This document shows, piece by piece, positions 8,594 to 17,445 of a DNA stretch of 38,583 nt (position 1 is the first letter of the stretch; every line of letters starts with the position of its first letter). Under the pieces are notes generated by a model. The model was not told the DNA's origin, searched no databases, and worked only from the letters and a program-made list of their open reading frames with translations. This DNA is from Alphaproteobacteria bacterium (GTDB lineage: Bacteria; Pseudomonadota; Alphaproteobacteria; Rhizobiales; JAKIUO01). The position numbers were made by a program, and so were the translations under genes. Location of the stretch: assembly GCA_024279115.1 (NCBI GenBank), contig JAJRRW010000077.1:1-38583 (forward strand). The letters run 5' to 3'.

Positions 8594-11092
8594 CTAGATC
8601 ACCAATTCCTGACGCGAGTTCAAGCAGCTTTCGATGATGTCGCGCAGCTCTTCACGCGCGAATGGTTTGGCCAGATAGGCGTTCATGCCCACCTGATAAC
8701 ATTCAGTTTTGACATCATCAAAGGCATTGGCGGTGAGCGCTATAATCGGCAGCGGATTTTGATGCGGCCCGCAATATTGTTCATAAGCACGGATTTCCTG
8801 GGTGGCGGCGATGCCATCCATATGTGGCATATGAATATCCATCAATACGACATCAAACGGGGCCCCCGAAGCAGCCTCCTTGACCGCGGCAAATGCCAGC
8901 TGGCCATCTGTTACATGGGTCACTTCATAGCCCATATGCTCAAGCAGGCGGCAGCCTAAAAGCGCATTGATTTCATTGTCTTCGGCCAATAGAATACGGA
9001 CTTTTTTCGATGCCCCGTTCTTCTCGTTCGGCTTTTCCTGTCCTGCAGAAACAGGCTCCGCCACGCGCGGTTCGCTGAACTGGCTGTCGCTTGCAGCACT
9101 GAGGGTTTGCGGGGTGAAATTACTTTGATACGGCTCTGGGTGAGGCCCTGCGGGGGCGGCACGCAGTGTTTCGAGCTGGCGCAATAGCGATATGTGACGT
9201 ACCGGACGCGTCACATAGCTGTCATAGCCTTTGCTGCGCAAAGCTTCAAAATCAAGACGATCTGTGGCCTCGATCAACATCAGACCCTTGACCGGGCGGC
9301 CGGCATGTTGCTCGGCCATACGCGCAAGTTTGTGCGCATATTCTGACGATTCGATCGCGTCGCTGATCAGCACATCAAACCCTTCGCCGATACCATCTTC
9401 GAGCATTTCATACGCCATGCGCCGATCCTGGACAACGACCTCAACACCAAGGCTTTTCAGCATTTTGCCAATAAGCTGGCCCTCAACTTCGTGATCACAG
9501 GCAATCAAAGCCCGCTTGATATGCCCGGGGGAAACCAGTTGCTCACGCAAGGAGACCGCCCCTTTGGCGTTTTCCAGCGCCATATCAACGGTGAACACAG
9601 ACCCTTTGGCGCGCACACTTTCGACATTGATTTCGCCACCCATTTTTTCCACCAGACGACGGGTAATCGCCAAGCCAAGCCCCGTGCCACCATTGCGCCG
9701 GGCATTGGAGCTATCGACTTGTTCAAACTCGACAAAAATACGTTCCACATCCGTTTTGGAGAGACCGATGCCTGTATCGGTCACGCAAAAGCGCAACAAC
9801 TCACCGTTTTCACCAGCCGGGCTGATTTCAAGAGTGACGCCACCGTGATCGGTAAATTTGATGGCATTGCCGATCAGATTTAACAAAATCTGGCGCATGC
9901 GCATTTCATCACCGACCACCCGGTCGCACAGATCAGGAGAAACAAAGCACCCAAGTGACAGTTTTTTCTCAAACGCCCTTGGCGCCATCAGCTCTACCAC
10001 GCCTTGTGCAAAATCGGTGAGACTATAGGGCTTTTTCACTGCCTCGAATTTACCAGCTTCGATCTTCGAGAAATCAAGAATTTCGTCGATCAATGAGAGC
10101 AAAGTGGTGGCAGACTTGTTGATGGCGTGGCAATAGGTGCGCTGTTCCGGGCTTAGATTGCTCTCGGTCAACAGATCAGTCATGCCCATAATCCCGTTCA
10201 TGGGGGTTCTGATTTCATGGCTCATGGTGGCCAGAAAACGGGTCTTGGCATGATTGGCATGCTCGGCAAGTTCACGGGCTTCTTGCAAGTCGCTGGCGGT
10301 CTTTTTCTCGTCGGTAATATCTCGCCCGACCGTGTGCACTTCGCGCAACTCGCGGTCATCATCACGGATCGCCACATCTTCAAAGCTGAACCAGCGCGGA
10401 CCAAGCTTTGTCATTAGCTGTTGTTCATACTGATAGCGTTCATTTTTGCCAAACTGGCCAAACGGCACGCTCTTGCTGCTGGCAACATATTCTGGTTCGA
10501 ACAAGGCCCCGATGGTGGCGTTTTGATCCGCGCCAAACGTCGCGCAAAAAGCGTCATTGATAAAACTGATGCGACCAGCGCGGTCACGGCGCATGATAAT
10601 ATCAAGCTGATTGTCCAGCAGGTCACGATAGCGCAATTCGCTGTCACGCATCTCCCATTGCACATCGCGCAAAGACTCGATGCCCTCATCAAGCCGTATC
10701 GTCAGCTGATCGATTTTGCCAGAAGTGGTATCGTCCAAATGTTTTTGCTCGGATAGTTTGCGACGCTCAAAGACCAAAAAAGCGGCCCCAAGTATGGCAA
10801 ACACCATACCAGCCAGCCCAAAAACGCTGGTGATCGGCAACTGCAACATATGAATGAGAGTAGATCCCGAGGCCATGAGCAGCCCAGCTACGACCAGCAA
10901 GGCACCCGGCCCGCCGATTGAAATGCCGCCCGGCTCAGAAGATCCAGAGTTGTTGGCCATAAAGCCATGTTCGCTCGACGCGGGCTTTTTTGACCTCAAT
11001 ACATTATTATTTGATGCTGTTTCGATCAATTGCGATCTTAATACTGACCGCTTTCCTGAAACCCTTGACGCGTTCATCCCCACAAAAGCCAT
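8594..11092 (-). CDS. Membrane-anchored hybrid sensor histidine kinase with PAS and receiver domains
   Basis: An 832-residue hybrid kinase. Order of parts: variable N-terminus, two transmembrane helices (about 62-82 and 89-108), a helical linker, a PAS domain (about 150-262), HisKA with the phospho-acceptor His292 in FLATMSHEIRTPMNG, HATPase_c with N405/N409, DTGIGL and GTGLGLAI, then a degenerate receiver-like domain (about 525-645) and a complete C-terminal receiver with phospho-Asp752 in VVLMDIHMPHMDG and Lys in LAKPF. The first receiver has Arg in place of the conserved Lys and an incomplete acidic pocket, although an Asp remains in VLISDA. No output regulator lies beside it, so a separate phosphotransfer protein is expected. 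Signal unknown. Confidence 0.92.
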   Translation of the reverse strand: MAFVGMNASRVSGKRSVLRSQLIETASNNNVLRSKKPASSEHGFMANNSGSSEPGGISIGGPGALLVVAGLLMASGSTLIHMLQLPITSVFGLAGMVFAILGAAFLVFERRKLSEQKHLDDTTSGKIDQLTIRLDEGIESLRDVQWEMRDSELRYRDLLDNQLDIIMRRDRAGRISFINDAFCATFGADQNATIGALFEPEYVASSKSVPFGQFGKNERYQYEQQLMTKLGPRWFSFEDVAIRDDDRELREVHTVGRDITDEKKTASDLQEARELAEHANHAKTRFLATMSHEIRTPMNGIMGMTDLLTESNLSPEQRTYCHAINKSATTLLSLIDEILDFSKIEAGKFEAVKKPYSLTDFAQGVVELMAPRAFEKKLSLGCFVSPDLCDRVVGDEMRMRQILLNLIGNAIKFTDHGGVTLEISPAGENGELLRFCVTDTGIGLSKTDVERIFVEFEQVDSSNARRNGGTGLGLAITRRLVEKMGGEINVESVRAKGSVFTVDMALENAKGAVSLREQLVSPGHIKRALIACDHEVEGQLIGKMLKSLGVEVVVQDRRMAYEMLEDGIGEGFDVLISDAIESSEYAHKLARMAEQHAGRPVKGLMLIEATDRLDFEALRSKGYDSYVTRPVRHISLLRQLETLRAAPAGPHPEPYQSNFTPQTLSAASDSQFSEPRVAEPVSAGQEKPNEKNGASKKVRILLAEDNEINALLGCRLLEHMGYEVTHVTDGQLAFAAVKEAASGAPFDVVLMDIHMPHMDGIAATQEIRAYEQYCGPHQNPLPIIALTANAFDDVKTECYQVGMNAYLAKPFAREELRDIIESCLNSRQELVI

Positions 11093-11320
11093 ATCATACC
11101 CAACTCGTTACTACATAACGCGCACACCCATGCGCTGCTCTACTAAACTCCCCACAATGTACGCGAAAAGATTTGCGAACAGATTACTAAGGCAATGAAA
11201 AGGATCGTATTTTAAGATTTTGGAGAGAAACGTAAATTCATGGTTAGCAAATGGTAAACGGGTTTATCTTTCGAAGCGGCGCACGTATATGCAAGACTGC
11301 GGACACAAGGAACAGGCAAT

Positions 11321-12292
11321 ATGGCGTCAGAAAATCGGGGGCAACAGTCACCAGACAGCCCAAAAACGACTTCAAACCACCACCCTCTGTCCCGTACCAA
11401 CCAAGGGATATTGCTGGCCATTGCGGGAGCCTGCTTGTTCTCAACCAAGCCGATCATTATCAAATTCACCTATGCCTACCCGATTGATCCCGTGATGCTG
11501 ATGACGTTGCGCATGGCCTTTGCACTGCCTTTTTATATCATATTCGCTATTCTGGCTTTTGTGGAGCGCCGCCAAAAAGCGACGCCCACCGATCTGTCTC
11601 GCCAAACGCTTGCCAAAACGGCGATGATTGGCGTGCTGGGATATTATGTGGCGAGCTATCTGGACTTTGAGGGGCTGACACGGATCACCGCGCAGTTCGA
11701 GCGATTGATCTTATTCACCTACCCAACCTTTGTCGTCCTGCTGGGAGCCTTATTGTTCAAGCATGCCATTAGCGGGCGTATGCTATTGGCGCTTGGCTCC
11801 AGCTATGCCGGTCTGGCAATCATTTTCGGGCAGGATTTGCAATTATTTGGCGAGGAGGTGATCGTTGGAGCGGCTTTTGTGCTCGGCTCAGCGCTGGCCT
11901 TTGCCGGCTATATGTTGTTTTCACAATTCCAGATCCACAAACTCGGGGCGCGCTTGTTCACCTGTTTTGCGATGATCGCTGCCAACCTGGCGATCCTCGT
12001 TCATTTCACCGCAACTCATTCTTGGCAAATGCTGGTACAACCAGTGCAGGTCTACGGGCTGACCTTGTTGATGGCGGTGATCTCAACGGTCATCCCCTCC
12101 TTCATGCTTGCAGCAGCGATCGAGAAAATCGGGGCCGGCCCAACAGCCCTGCTATCAAGCGCTGGTCCCATATTTACGACCATACTCGGCATTGTTTTGC
12201 TCGGGGAAGCTTTTACTCACTGGCACTTTATCGGCATGGCGCTGGTACTTGGAGGAGCACTGATCCTGTCGCAAAAAAGGCGCAGAATTTAA
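11321..12292 (+). CDS. DMT-superfamily transporter with two EamA domains
   Basis: A 323-residue inner-membrane protein with about ten predicted transmembrane helices in two EamA halves. The first begins GILLAIAGACLFSTKPIIIK, and the second contains YGLTLLMAVISTVIPSFMLA, IGAGPTALLSSAGPIFT and ILGIVLLGEAFTHWHFIGM, the typical helix 8-10 pattern (PxxxxLLGxxxLGE-like). The protein ends in a basic tail (SQKRRRI). Such carriers export or import amino acids, nucleobases or other metabolites; the substrate cannot be told from sequence. AAGGAAC lies about eight bases before the ATG. Divergent from the histidine kinase. Confidence 0.88.
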   Translation: MASENRGQQSPDSPKTTSNHHPLSRTNQGILLAIAGACLFSTKPIIIKFTYAYPIDPVMLMTLRMAFALPFYIIFAILAFVERRQKATPTDLSRQTLAKTAMIGVLGYYVASYLDFEGLTRITAQFERLILFTYPTFVVLLGALLFKHAISGRMLLALGSSYAGLAIIFGQDLQLFGEEVIVGAAFVLGSALAFAGYMLFSQFQIHKLGARLFTCFAMIAANLAILVHFTATHSWQMLVQPVQVYGLTLLMAVISTVIPSFMLAAAIEKIGAGPTALLSSAGPIFTTILGIVLLGEAFTHWHFIGMALVLGGALILSQKRRRI

Positions 12293-12317
12293 CCCCTTGC
12301 AAACGCCTTTGCAGCAC

Positions 12318-12493
12318 AGTCCTGATTAGCCACAATTCGGACTTAAATTCACGGTCTCGTCCCCTTGAAAATTTGACTGGGGAGCGCATTTTAGTGTCCT
12401 GAGATAGTGATCACGGTAGGACAAATGTAAAGTCCTGAGATAGCGATCACGGCAGGGCAAGATCAGAGTCCTTGAATTGTAATGCGGTGGGAC
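12318..12493. repeat. Tandem array of five short imperfect palindromes, period 36-40 bp
   Basis: Units start at about 12319, 12359, 12396, 12432 and 12468. Each opens with GTCC and most close with GGAC or a near match about 25 bases later, so each can form a small hairpin. The last three are spaced by exactly 36 bases; units 3 and 4 share the core GAGATAGYGATCACGG, and unit 5 is more diverged. There are no unique spacers of CRISPR type. The array fills the gap between the EamA transporter gene and the TraB/GumN pseudogene. Function is unknown: it might be decayed repeats, operators or a transcription-ending block. Confidence 0.7.
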
Positions 12494-12518
12494 ATTTTTG
12501 AGAAACAAGGATATTCTC

Positions 12519-13600
12519 ATGAAATTCGTTCGGTTATTCGTCATTGTCGTTGCCATGGCCATCACCATGCTGTTCGCCTGGCAGGCCAATTCCCCCGCCT
12601 TTGCCAAAGATCCAGGTTCCTCCAGGGATAGGGTCCCCAGCTGTCGGGGTGCCAATCTGCTAACCGCCCTGCAAACCAGTGACCCCAGCGCCTATAAAGC
12701 TCTGGTGCAGCGCGAGAACGCAACCCCCAACGGCAAAGGCCTGTTGTGGAAAATCGAGCGCCAGGGCCGCGAGGCTTCCTATTTATATGGCACCATGCAT
12801 GTCTCTGATGAGCGCCTTACCAATCTGCCACGCCTGGTCGCCAACGCTCTTGCCGGGGCCGGTACGGTCGCGCTGGAGCTCGATGAAATTATTGACGATC
12901 AAAAAATGCAGCAAGAAGTCGTAAAAAATATGGGCCTGATTGCCTTCACCGACGGGCGCACCCTTGACGCCGTTCTTTCCAGGGAGCAAATCGCCCTCCT
13001 GAAACGCACGCTCAAAAAATATAATATGCCTTACGCCGCCTCGCGCGTTCTAAAACCCTGGTTCGTGATGTTGAGTATGGCTTTGCCCTTGTGCGAGATC
13101 GAGCGCCAGAAAGCTGGTTAAAAGCGCTTGATGCGGTGATCGCCCGCACGGCACAAAAAAACGGCGCCGCGCTGGTTGGTCTGGAGACGGTGCGCGAGCA
13201 ATTTGCCGCCTTTGACCGCATGTCAATTGACAATCAAAAGCGGTTCTTGATGAATTCCCTGCGCATGGCCCACCTGCTTGATGATCAGATCGAAACCATG
13301 ACACAACTTTACTTGCAAAGACGCACCGCCGCTTTGTGGGAGTTCGCCGTTTATCTCACCAGGAAGTCTGCTATTGAGCAAGGCGGTGGAGCCGCGCAGT
13401 TGCAAAAGGAACTCAAGGCGCTCAAAAAATTTGAAAGTGAACTGGTGATCAAACGCAATCGGGTGATGGCCAGACGGGCGCTGCCTTTGCTCGAAAAAGG
13501 CAATATATTCATTGCCGTTGGGGCCCTGCATCTGCCAGGAAAAACCGGCCTCGTGACCCTCTTGCAAACCGCTGGCTACCAGGTGTCAGCGGTGTATTAG
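12519..13600 (+). pseudogene. TraB/GumN family protein, frameshifted
   Basis: Two overlapping frames together give one TraB/GumN (erythromycin-esterase-like/ChaN-like fold) protein of about 360 residues. The first (12519-13121) has a signal peptide ending near AFA, then SYLYGTMHVSDERL (with the family G-T-x-H), VALELDEI, KPWFVMLSM and CEIERQKAG, and stops. The second, in another frame from about 13122, continues KALDAVIARTAQKNGAALVG, LETVREQFAAF and ends IFIAVGALHLPGKTGLV, the second conserved motif (GxxHLxGxxGL). One extra base in the run ggttaaaagc at 13116-13125 restores QKAGLKALDAV, so a single-base deletion or sequencing error is the simplest reading. Start: ATG with AAGGAT six bases upstream. 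The family is thought to be metal-dependent proteases or esterases. Confidence 0.85.
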
Positions 13601-13626
13601 AGCTGCTTGCGCGCCAAAATTAACCG

Positions 13627-14427
13627 TTACAAATGCCGTTCAATAAAGCGCGAGATCAGCTCAAAAGCACCCTTGGAATACAAATCATTGTGGTCAGCAT
13701 CGTGAAGCCAGACGGCTTCTTTGGGCTGGCTGGCCGCCTCGAACAGTTTTTTGGCGTGGCGAATAGGGATCACCTGGTCAAGCTCCCCGTGCACCATGAA
13801 AACCGGCGCACTTAGCCGCCCTATCAGCTTGTCACTTTCGTAGCGGTCCTTCATAAGCCAACGCACCGGCATCCACCAGTATTTCGACGCGGCGACATCA
13901 ACAATCGCACTATAGGGCGCTTCCAGAATAACCGCCCCGGGGTGATGATTAAGGGCCGTTGCAATGGCAACTCCGGTGCCAAGGCTTTCGCCATACAAAA
14001 CAATATCACCTTCAGCGACGCCCTTGGCCTGCAACCAGTGATAAAAATAGAGCGCATCCATCTTGATGGGATATTCAGCAGGCGTCCCAGAACTCCCCGA
14101 ATAGCCGCGATAGGTCGTCATCAGCACGCCATAACCCTGCTGGCGCAAAAAGTCGAGCCGCCCTGCCCTCGTCGCCAGTGAGCCGCCATTGCCATGAAAA
14201 TAAAGGATAGTGGGGCGCCCCTTTGGGGCAGGCGCATACCAGGCCAGCAGACGTTTGGTATATTTGGTTTTGACGACCACTTCCTCGACCCCGGCAAGGC
14301 CAAGCTCATGAGGCGTTTGATGATCACGTGTTGGAAAATATAAAAGTCGTCTTTGCATCACATACAAATAGGAGGCCAATAATAGATAAAAGCCGATGAT
14401 AAACAGTATTATTGGGCCCGTTCGCAT
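13627..14427 (-). CDS. Membrane-anchored alpha/beta hydrolase (ABHD13/Bem46-like)
   Basis: A 266-residue alpha/beta hydrolase. One N-terminal transmembrane helix (about 5-25) is followed by RRLLYFPT, the typical entry to this family. The oxyanion motif FHGNGG, the nucleophile elbow GESLG (Ser about 150), the acid in VHGELDQVIP and the His in DADHNDLY form a complete catalytic triad. The physiological substrate is unknown; homologues are called serine hydrolases or lipases/thioesterases. The next gene upstream (14537-15541) is a paralogue in the same direction, 109 bases away, suggesting tandem duplication. Confidence 0.88.
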   Translation of the reverse strand: MRTGPIILFIIGFYLLLASYLYVMQRRLLYFPTRDHQTPHELGLAGVEEVVVKTKYTKRLLAWYAPAPKGRPTILYFHGNGGSLATRAGRLDFLRQQGYGVLMTTYRGYSGSSGTPAEYPIKMDALYFYHWLQAKGVAEGDIVLYGESLGTGVAIATALNHHPGAVILEAPYSAIVDVAASKYWWMPVRWLMKDRYESDKLIGRLSAPVFMVHGELDQVIPIRHAKKLFEAASQPKEAVWLHDADHNDLYSKGAFELISRFIERHL

Positions 14428-14536
14428 AGTTGTTTATCGCCTTGTATGTCGGAATTTTCATGCCTCATTGGCAGAATATGCCGGGAGCCCCCCCAAACAA
14501 AAGCAAAAAATATATTGAGGGTGAGGCGCAGCCCTT

Positions 14537-15541
14537 TCAGCCATTGAGCGTCTGCTGGGAACGCACCACTCCCGCAGGTGAATTGCTCGCCAGTTTCACG
14601 ACCTTCTGGCTGCTTGATGCCACAGCTTTGCGCGCCTCCAGGCCATATTTTCCAGCGCTCCCCACCCGATGTTCCAGAAACTGGCGGACCTTTGGCCAGG
14701 CTCCAGCCTGAAACAGACCATAATGTCCAGCGCCGCGTACCCGCAAAAATTCTTTGGGGCCGGGCGCGGCGTCAAATAACCAGCGCCCAAAAGCAATCGG
14801 GATCACCTCATCGCCAAGGGAATGAACGATAAGCAACGGCGCGGTGACTTGCTTGATATGCTCAAGCGAGTTGAACTTGTCCTTCAAGAAGCTATAGGCC
14901 GGTAAGGATCTAAGCCGATGGCGTGCCAGATCGCGCAAGCTGGTAAAGGGCGCCTCAAGAATAACCGCTCCAATGGAGCGGCGAGCTGCCACTTGCACGG
15001 CAACGCCCGTACCCAGACTTTCGCCATACAGTATAATATCAGCGCCAGACACACCGCTTTGGTGCAATTGGTCATAAGCAAACAACGCATCATTGACATT
15101 GTTGAGCTCCGAGGGAGACCCCGTCGAGACGCCATAGCCGCGAAAACTGGGCATCAACAATCCATAGCCATCGCGCAAAAAACGGCTGACCCGTTCCAAC
15201 CGATTAGACAGATTACAATTATTGCCATGCAGATAAAGAATGGTTGGCATGCCGGATCGGGGCTTGATCTGCCAGGTCAATAGCTGCTCACCATCCAGGG
15301 TATTCAGCCAAACCTCATCAACACCGCTCAAATGCAGGCTGGCAGGAGATCGATAGTCACGTTTGGCCGGGCGATAAATGAAAATGCGCTGGAACATATA
15401 GGCTGCAATGCCAAGAATATAGGCGATGATAAAGGCGTAAAAGGCCCATTGCCACAGGCAAGCCAACAGCCCACCAAGCAGCAACACGCCCCTCGTCAAC
15501 GTCAAAAATAATTCGTTGGAGCCTAATTTCGTTACCCGCAC
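14537..15541 (-). CDS. Membrane-anchored alpha/beta hydrolase, paralogue of the next gene
   Basis: A 334-residue relative of the hydrolase at 13627. Two adjoining hydrophobic stretches (about 13-50) form the membrane anchor, followed by RIFIYRPAKRDYRSP. Catalytic features: YLHGNNCNLSNR (oxyanion region), ILYGESLGTGV (nucleophile Ser), HSLGDEVIPIAFG (acid) and GAGHYGLFQ (His). It is longer than its paralogue because of a C-terminal extension of about 45 residues, rich in Ser, Lys and Val. The GTG start is supported by GGAGGG five bases upstream. A 71-codon frame at 15532-15747 overlaps this start; I do not regard it as a gene. Confidence 0.87.
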   Translation of the reverse strand: MRVTKLGSNELFLTLTRGVLLLGGLLACLWQWAFYAFIIAYILGIAAYMFQRIFIYRPAKRDYRSPASLHLSGVDEVWLNTLDGEQLLTWQIKPRSGMPTILYLHGNNCNLSNRLERVSRFLRDGYGLLMPSFRGYGVSTGSPSELNNVNDALFAYDQLHQSGVSGADIILYGESLGTGVAVQVAARRSIGAVILEAPFTSLRDLARHRLRSLPAYSFLKDKFNSLEHIKQVTAPLLIVHSLGDEVIPIAFGRWLFDAAPGPKEFLRVRGAGHYGLFQAGAWPKVRQFLEHRVGSAGKYGLEARKAVASSSQKVVKLASNSPAGVVRSQQTLNG

Positions 15542-15919
15542 AACGTCCCTCCAGAGCTGCTCAACAATCTGGCTTCACTCTCACCTTGACCATTAGCAAA
15601 CACCCAACAACCGTCTTTGTATTTGCGAACCATCAATTTTTCAGGTCGCAATACGCAAAATAAATGCCATTTCACGGCACAAAGTCGTATATTCAAACCG
15701 GCCAGATCAATAACCCCACACCACTTGCGGGCACATAATCTGCACACCGATTTTACAACAGAATTTGAGATGATTACAATTTAAACGTGTATATTGCAAT
15801 TAATTTCAAGTAAGACACTGTCGTGACGCACGATCAAGCTACACCCAGATGACTTATTTTTTATTATAAAACAAAGTGATATGACGTTTTTACGGGTGTT
15901 TTGAAGGGAATGGTTAAGA
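15542..15919. other. Divergent intergenic region between the hydrolase gene and gloB
   Basis: The right half (about 15775-15900) is clearly richer in A and T than the surrounding genes, which fits promoter DNA for gloB, but I cannot pick one convincing -35/-10 pair. An open frame of 71 codons on the minus strand (15532-15747) has no family similarity I recognise and overlaps the ribosome site of the downstream gene. I see no tRNA, repeat or terminator. Confidence 0.5.
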
Positions 15920-16690
15920 ATGGATAAACTGTCAGTACACCAGTTTGGGTGTCGTTCGGACAATTTTGGCCTGCTCCTGCGCGACCCCGTTGCCAATCTG
16001 TGCGCCAGCATAGATACGCCCGACGGGGAAACCATCTGGCGCGAATTGCAGAGCAAAGGCTGGCAGCTCACCCATATTTTCAATACCCACCATCACTATG
16101 ATCACGTGCCCGGCAATGAAATGCTCAAAGAACGCACGCAGTGCACGATCGTCGGCGCTAAAAACGACGCAGCGCGCATTCCCGGCATCGATATCTTGCT
16201 TGAGGATGGCGACATATACGAATTCGGCGCAAACAACATTACCATGCTCGAAACCCCGGGGCACACGCTTGGGTCCGTTTGCTATTTTGTCGAACCTGAC
16301 AAAATATTGTTCACCGGCGACACCTTGTTTTCCATGGGCTGTGGACGCCTGTTTGAAGGGTCCGCCGATTTGATGTGGCAATCCATGCAAAAAATACGCG
16401 CCCTGCCCGATGAAACGCAAATCTATTGCGGGCATGAATATACGCTGTCAAATGCCGCATTTGCCCTGCAAGTCGAGCCGGACAATCCGGCTTTGCAGCG
16501 GCGCGTCAATGACGTCAAAGCCTTGCTGTGCGCCCATAAAGACACCCTGCCGGTCAGCCTTGGCACAGAAAAAGCCACCAACCCTTTCCTGCGGGCGGAT
16601 TGCCCGGAATTGCAACGTTATTTTGGCCTGCAAGGGAGCGCGCCCTTGGACGTTTTTACCGCAACAAGAGCCTTGAAAGATAAATTTTAG
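15920..16690 (+). CDS. gloB: Hydroxyacylglutathione hydrolase (glyoxalase II)
   Basis: Second enzyme of the glyoxalase path: it hydrolyses S-lactoylglutathione to lactate and glutathione in the cytoplasm, using a binuclear metal site. The 256-residue product has the metallo-beta-lactamase motif NTHHHYDHVPGN (T-H-x-H-x-D-H), ETPGHTLGS, FTGDTLFSMGCGRLFEG and YCGHEYTLSNAAFA, all ligands present. The C-terminal HAGH domain includes NPFLRADCPELQ. Length is usual. GAAGGGA lies upstream of the ATG. The stop overlaps the convergent pilin gene by four bases. Confidence 0.96.
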   Translation: MDKLSVHQFGCRSDNFGLLLRDPVANLCASIDTPDGETIWRELQSKGWQLTHIFNTHHHYDHVPGNEMLKERTQCTIVGAKNDAARIPGIDILLEDGDIYEFGANNITMLETPGHTLGSVCYFVEPDKILFTGDTLFSMGCGRLFEGSADLMWQSMQKIRALPDETQIYCGHEYTLSNAAFALQVEPDNPALQRRVNDVKALLCAHKDTLPVSLGTEKATNPFLRADCPELQRYFGLQGSAPLDVFTATRALKDKF

Positions 16691-16884
16691 ACAATAGCTG
16701 CGATGACTTTTGCGGCAATATCATTAAACATGGACTTTATCGAGGTGCCCATTTGGGTGAAGCCGACAATGATGGCCATGGAAATACCTGCGGCGATCAG
16801 AGCATATTCGATCGCCGTGACGCCGCTTTCATCGCGGACAAAAGCCTGAAGGAGATCTTGCGTTTTTGCTAGCAAAGCGTGCAT
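16687..16884 (-). CDS. Flp/Fap-type type IVb pilin subunit
   Basis: A 65-residue protein with the Flp pilin layout: a short basic leader, the processing region RDESGVTAIEYALIAAG with cleavage expected after Gly (about residue 21) and the conserved Glu five residues later, then one hydrophobic helix. Such pilins are cut by a CpaA/TadV-type peptidase and assembled by the Tad/Cpa machine into adhesive pili. No tad/cpa gene is visible in this window, so it is an orphan copy here. It overlaps the gloB stop by four bases at its 3' end. Confidence 0.88.
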   Translation of the reverse strand: MHALLAKTQDLLQAFVRDESGVTAIEYALIAAGISMAIIVGFTQMGTSIKSMFNDIAAKVIAAIV

Positions 16885-16914
16885 CTGCTCTCAACCCTCA
16901 ATTCTTCTTAACAA

Positions 16915-17331
16915 TCACAACAAATCAAACAACATGGCCACCAGCGGTTCATCGGCTGGCGGCATCTTGTAGGTACGTAACTCATTGAGAGGCACCCAGG
17001 CCAATTGTTGGCCCTCCCGGGGGGTCACAAGGCCATCCCAACGCCTTGCCACATAGAGCGGCATCAGCAGATGGAAGTCCTCATAGGCATGGCTGGCAAA
17101 GGTCAAAGGAGCCAGGCAGGCAGGCTTTGCCACGATGCCCAGCTCTTCATGCAATTCCCGGATGATGCAGGCTTCAGGTGTTTCCCCGCGCTCCAGCTTG
17201 CCTCCTGGAAATTCCCACAAACCGGCCATTGAGCGCCCCTTTGGACGCTGTGCCAGCAATATTTTGCCGTCTGTATCAACAAGCACGCAAGCCACCACCA
17301 CAAGCAGCGGTAATTTCACGTTCTGATCCAT
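16915..17331 (-). CDS. mutT: 8-oxo-dGTP diphosphatase MutT (Nudix hydrolase)
   Basis: Hydrolyses oxidised dGTP to the monophosphate and so prevents A-to-C transversions. The 138-residue product contains a full Nudix box, GGKLERGETPEACIIRELHE followed by ELGI (GX5EX7REUXEEXGU), and the preceding RPKGRSMAGLWEFPGGK block that is typical of MutT itself. The length fits. It lies downstream of argJ on the same strand; an argJ-mutT neighbourhood is common in alphaproteobacteria. A hairpin with a T-run (17375-17406) separates the two, so mutT may have its own promoter or depend on read-through. Confidence 0.93.
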   Translation of the reverse strand: MDQNVKLPLLVVVACVLVDTDGKILLAQRPKGRSMAGLWEFPGGKLERGETPEACIIRELHEELGIVAKPACLAPLTFASHAYEDFHLLMPLYVARRWDGLVTPREGQQLAWVPLNELRTYKMPPADEPLVAMLFDLL

Positions 17332-17374
17332 TATGCCCTCTTTCCCTTAAGATGCCGATAAGGGGTTTGATTAA

Positions 17375-17406
17375 TAAAATCCTGCCAGCCAATCCCGATC
17401 TGGCAG
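17375..17406 (-). terminator. Probable intrinsic terminator of argJ
   Basis: Read on the minus strand, CTGCCAG and CTGGCAG (17406-17400 and 17388-17382) form a 7-bp stem around an 11-base loop. It is followed by gattttatt, a T-rich tail. It lies about 40 bases after the argJ stop and before mutT. The stem is modest, so termination may be partial. Confidence 0.55.
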
Positions 17407-17445
17407 ATCTTGGGTTTAACTGCGATAATCTGCATTGATGGTGAT

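Noticed and set aside
12396-12493. CRISPR array with 36-bp repeats
   Set aside because: The period is repeat-to-repeat with no unique spacers, the copies diverge, and there is no cas gene.
13091-13600. Separate 169-residue gene downstream of a 200-residue gene
   Set aside because: It lacks its own ribosome site and its sequence continues the TraB/GumN domain of the preceding frame; a one-base frameshift explains both.
15532-15747. 71-codon frame upstream of the second hydrolase
   Set aside because: Overlaps the ribosome site and start of the hydrolase, Cys-rich and unlike any family I know.
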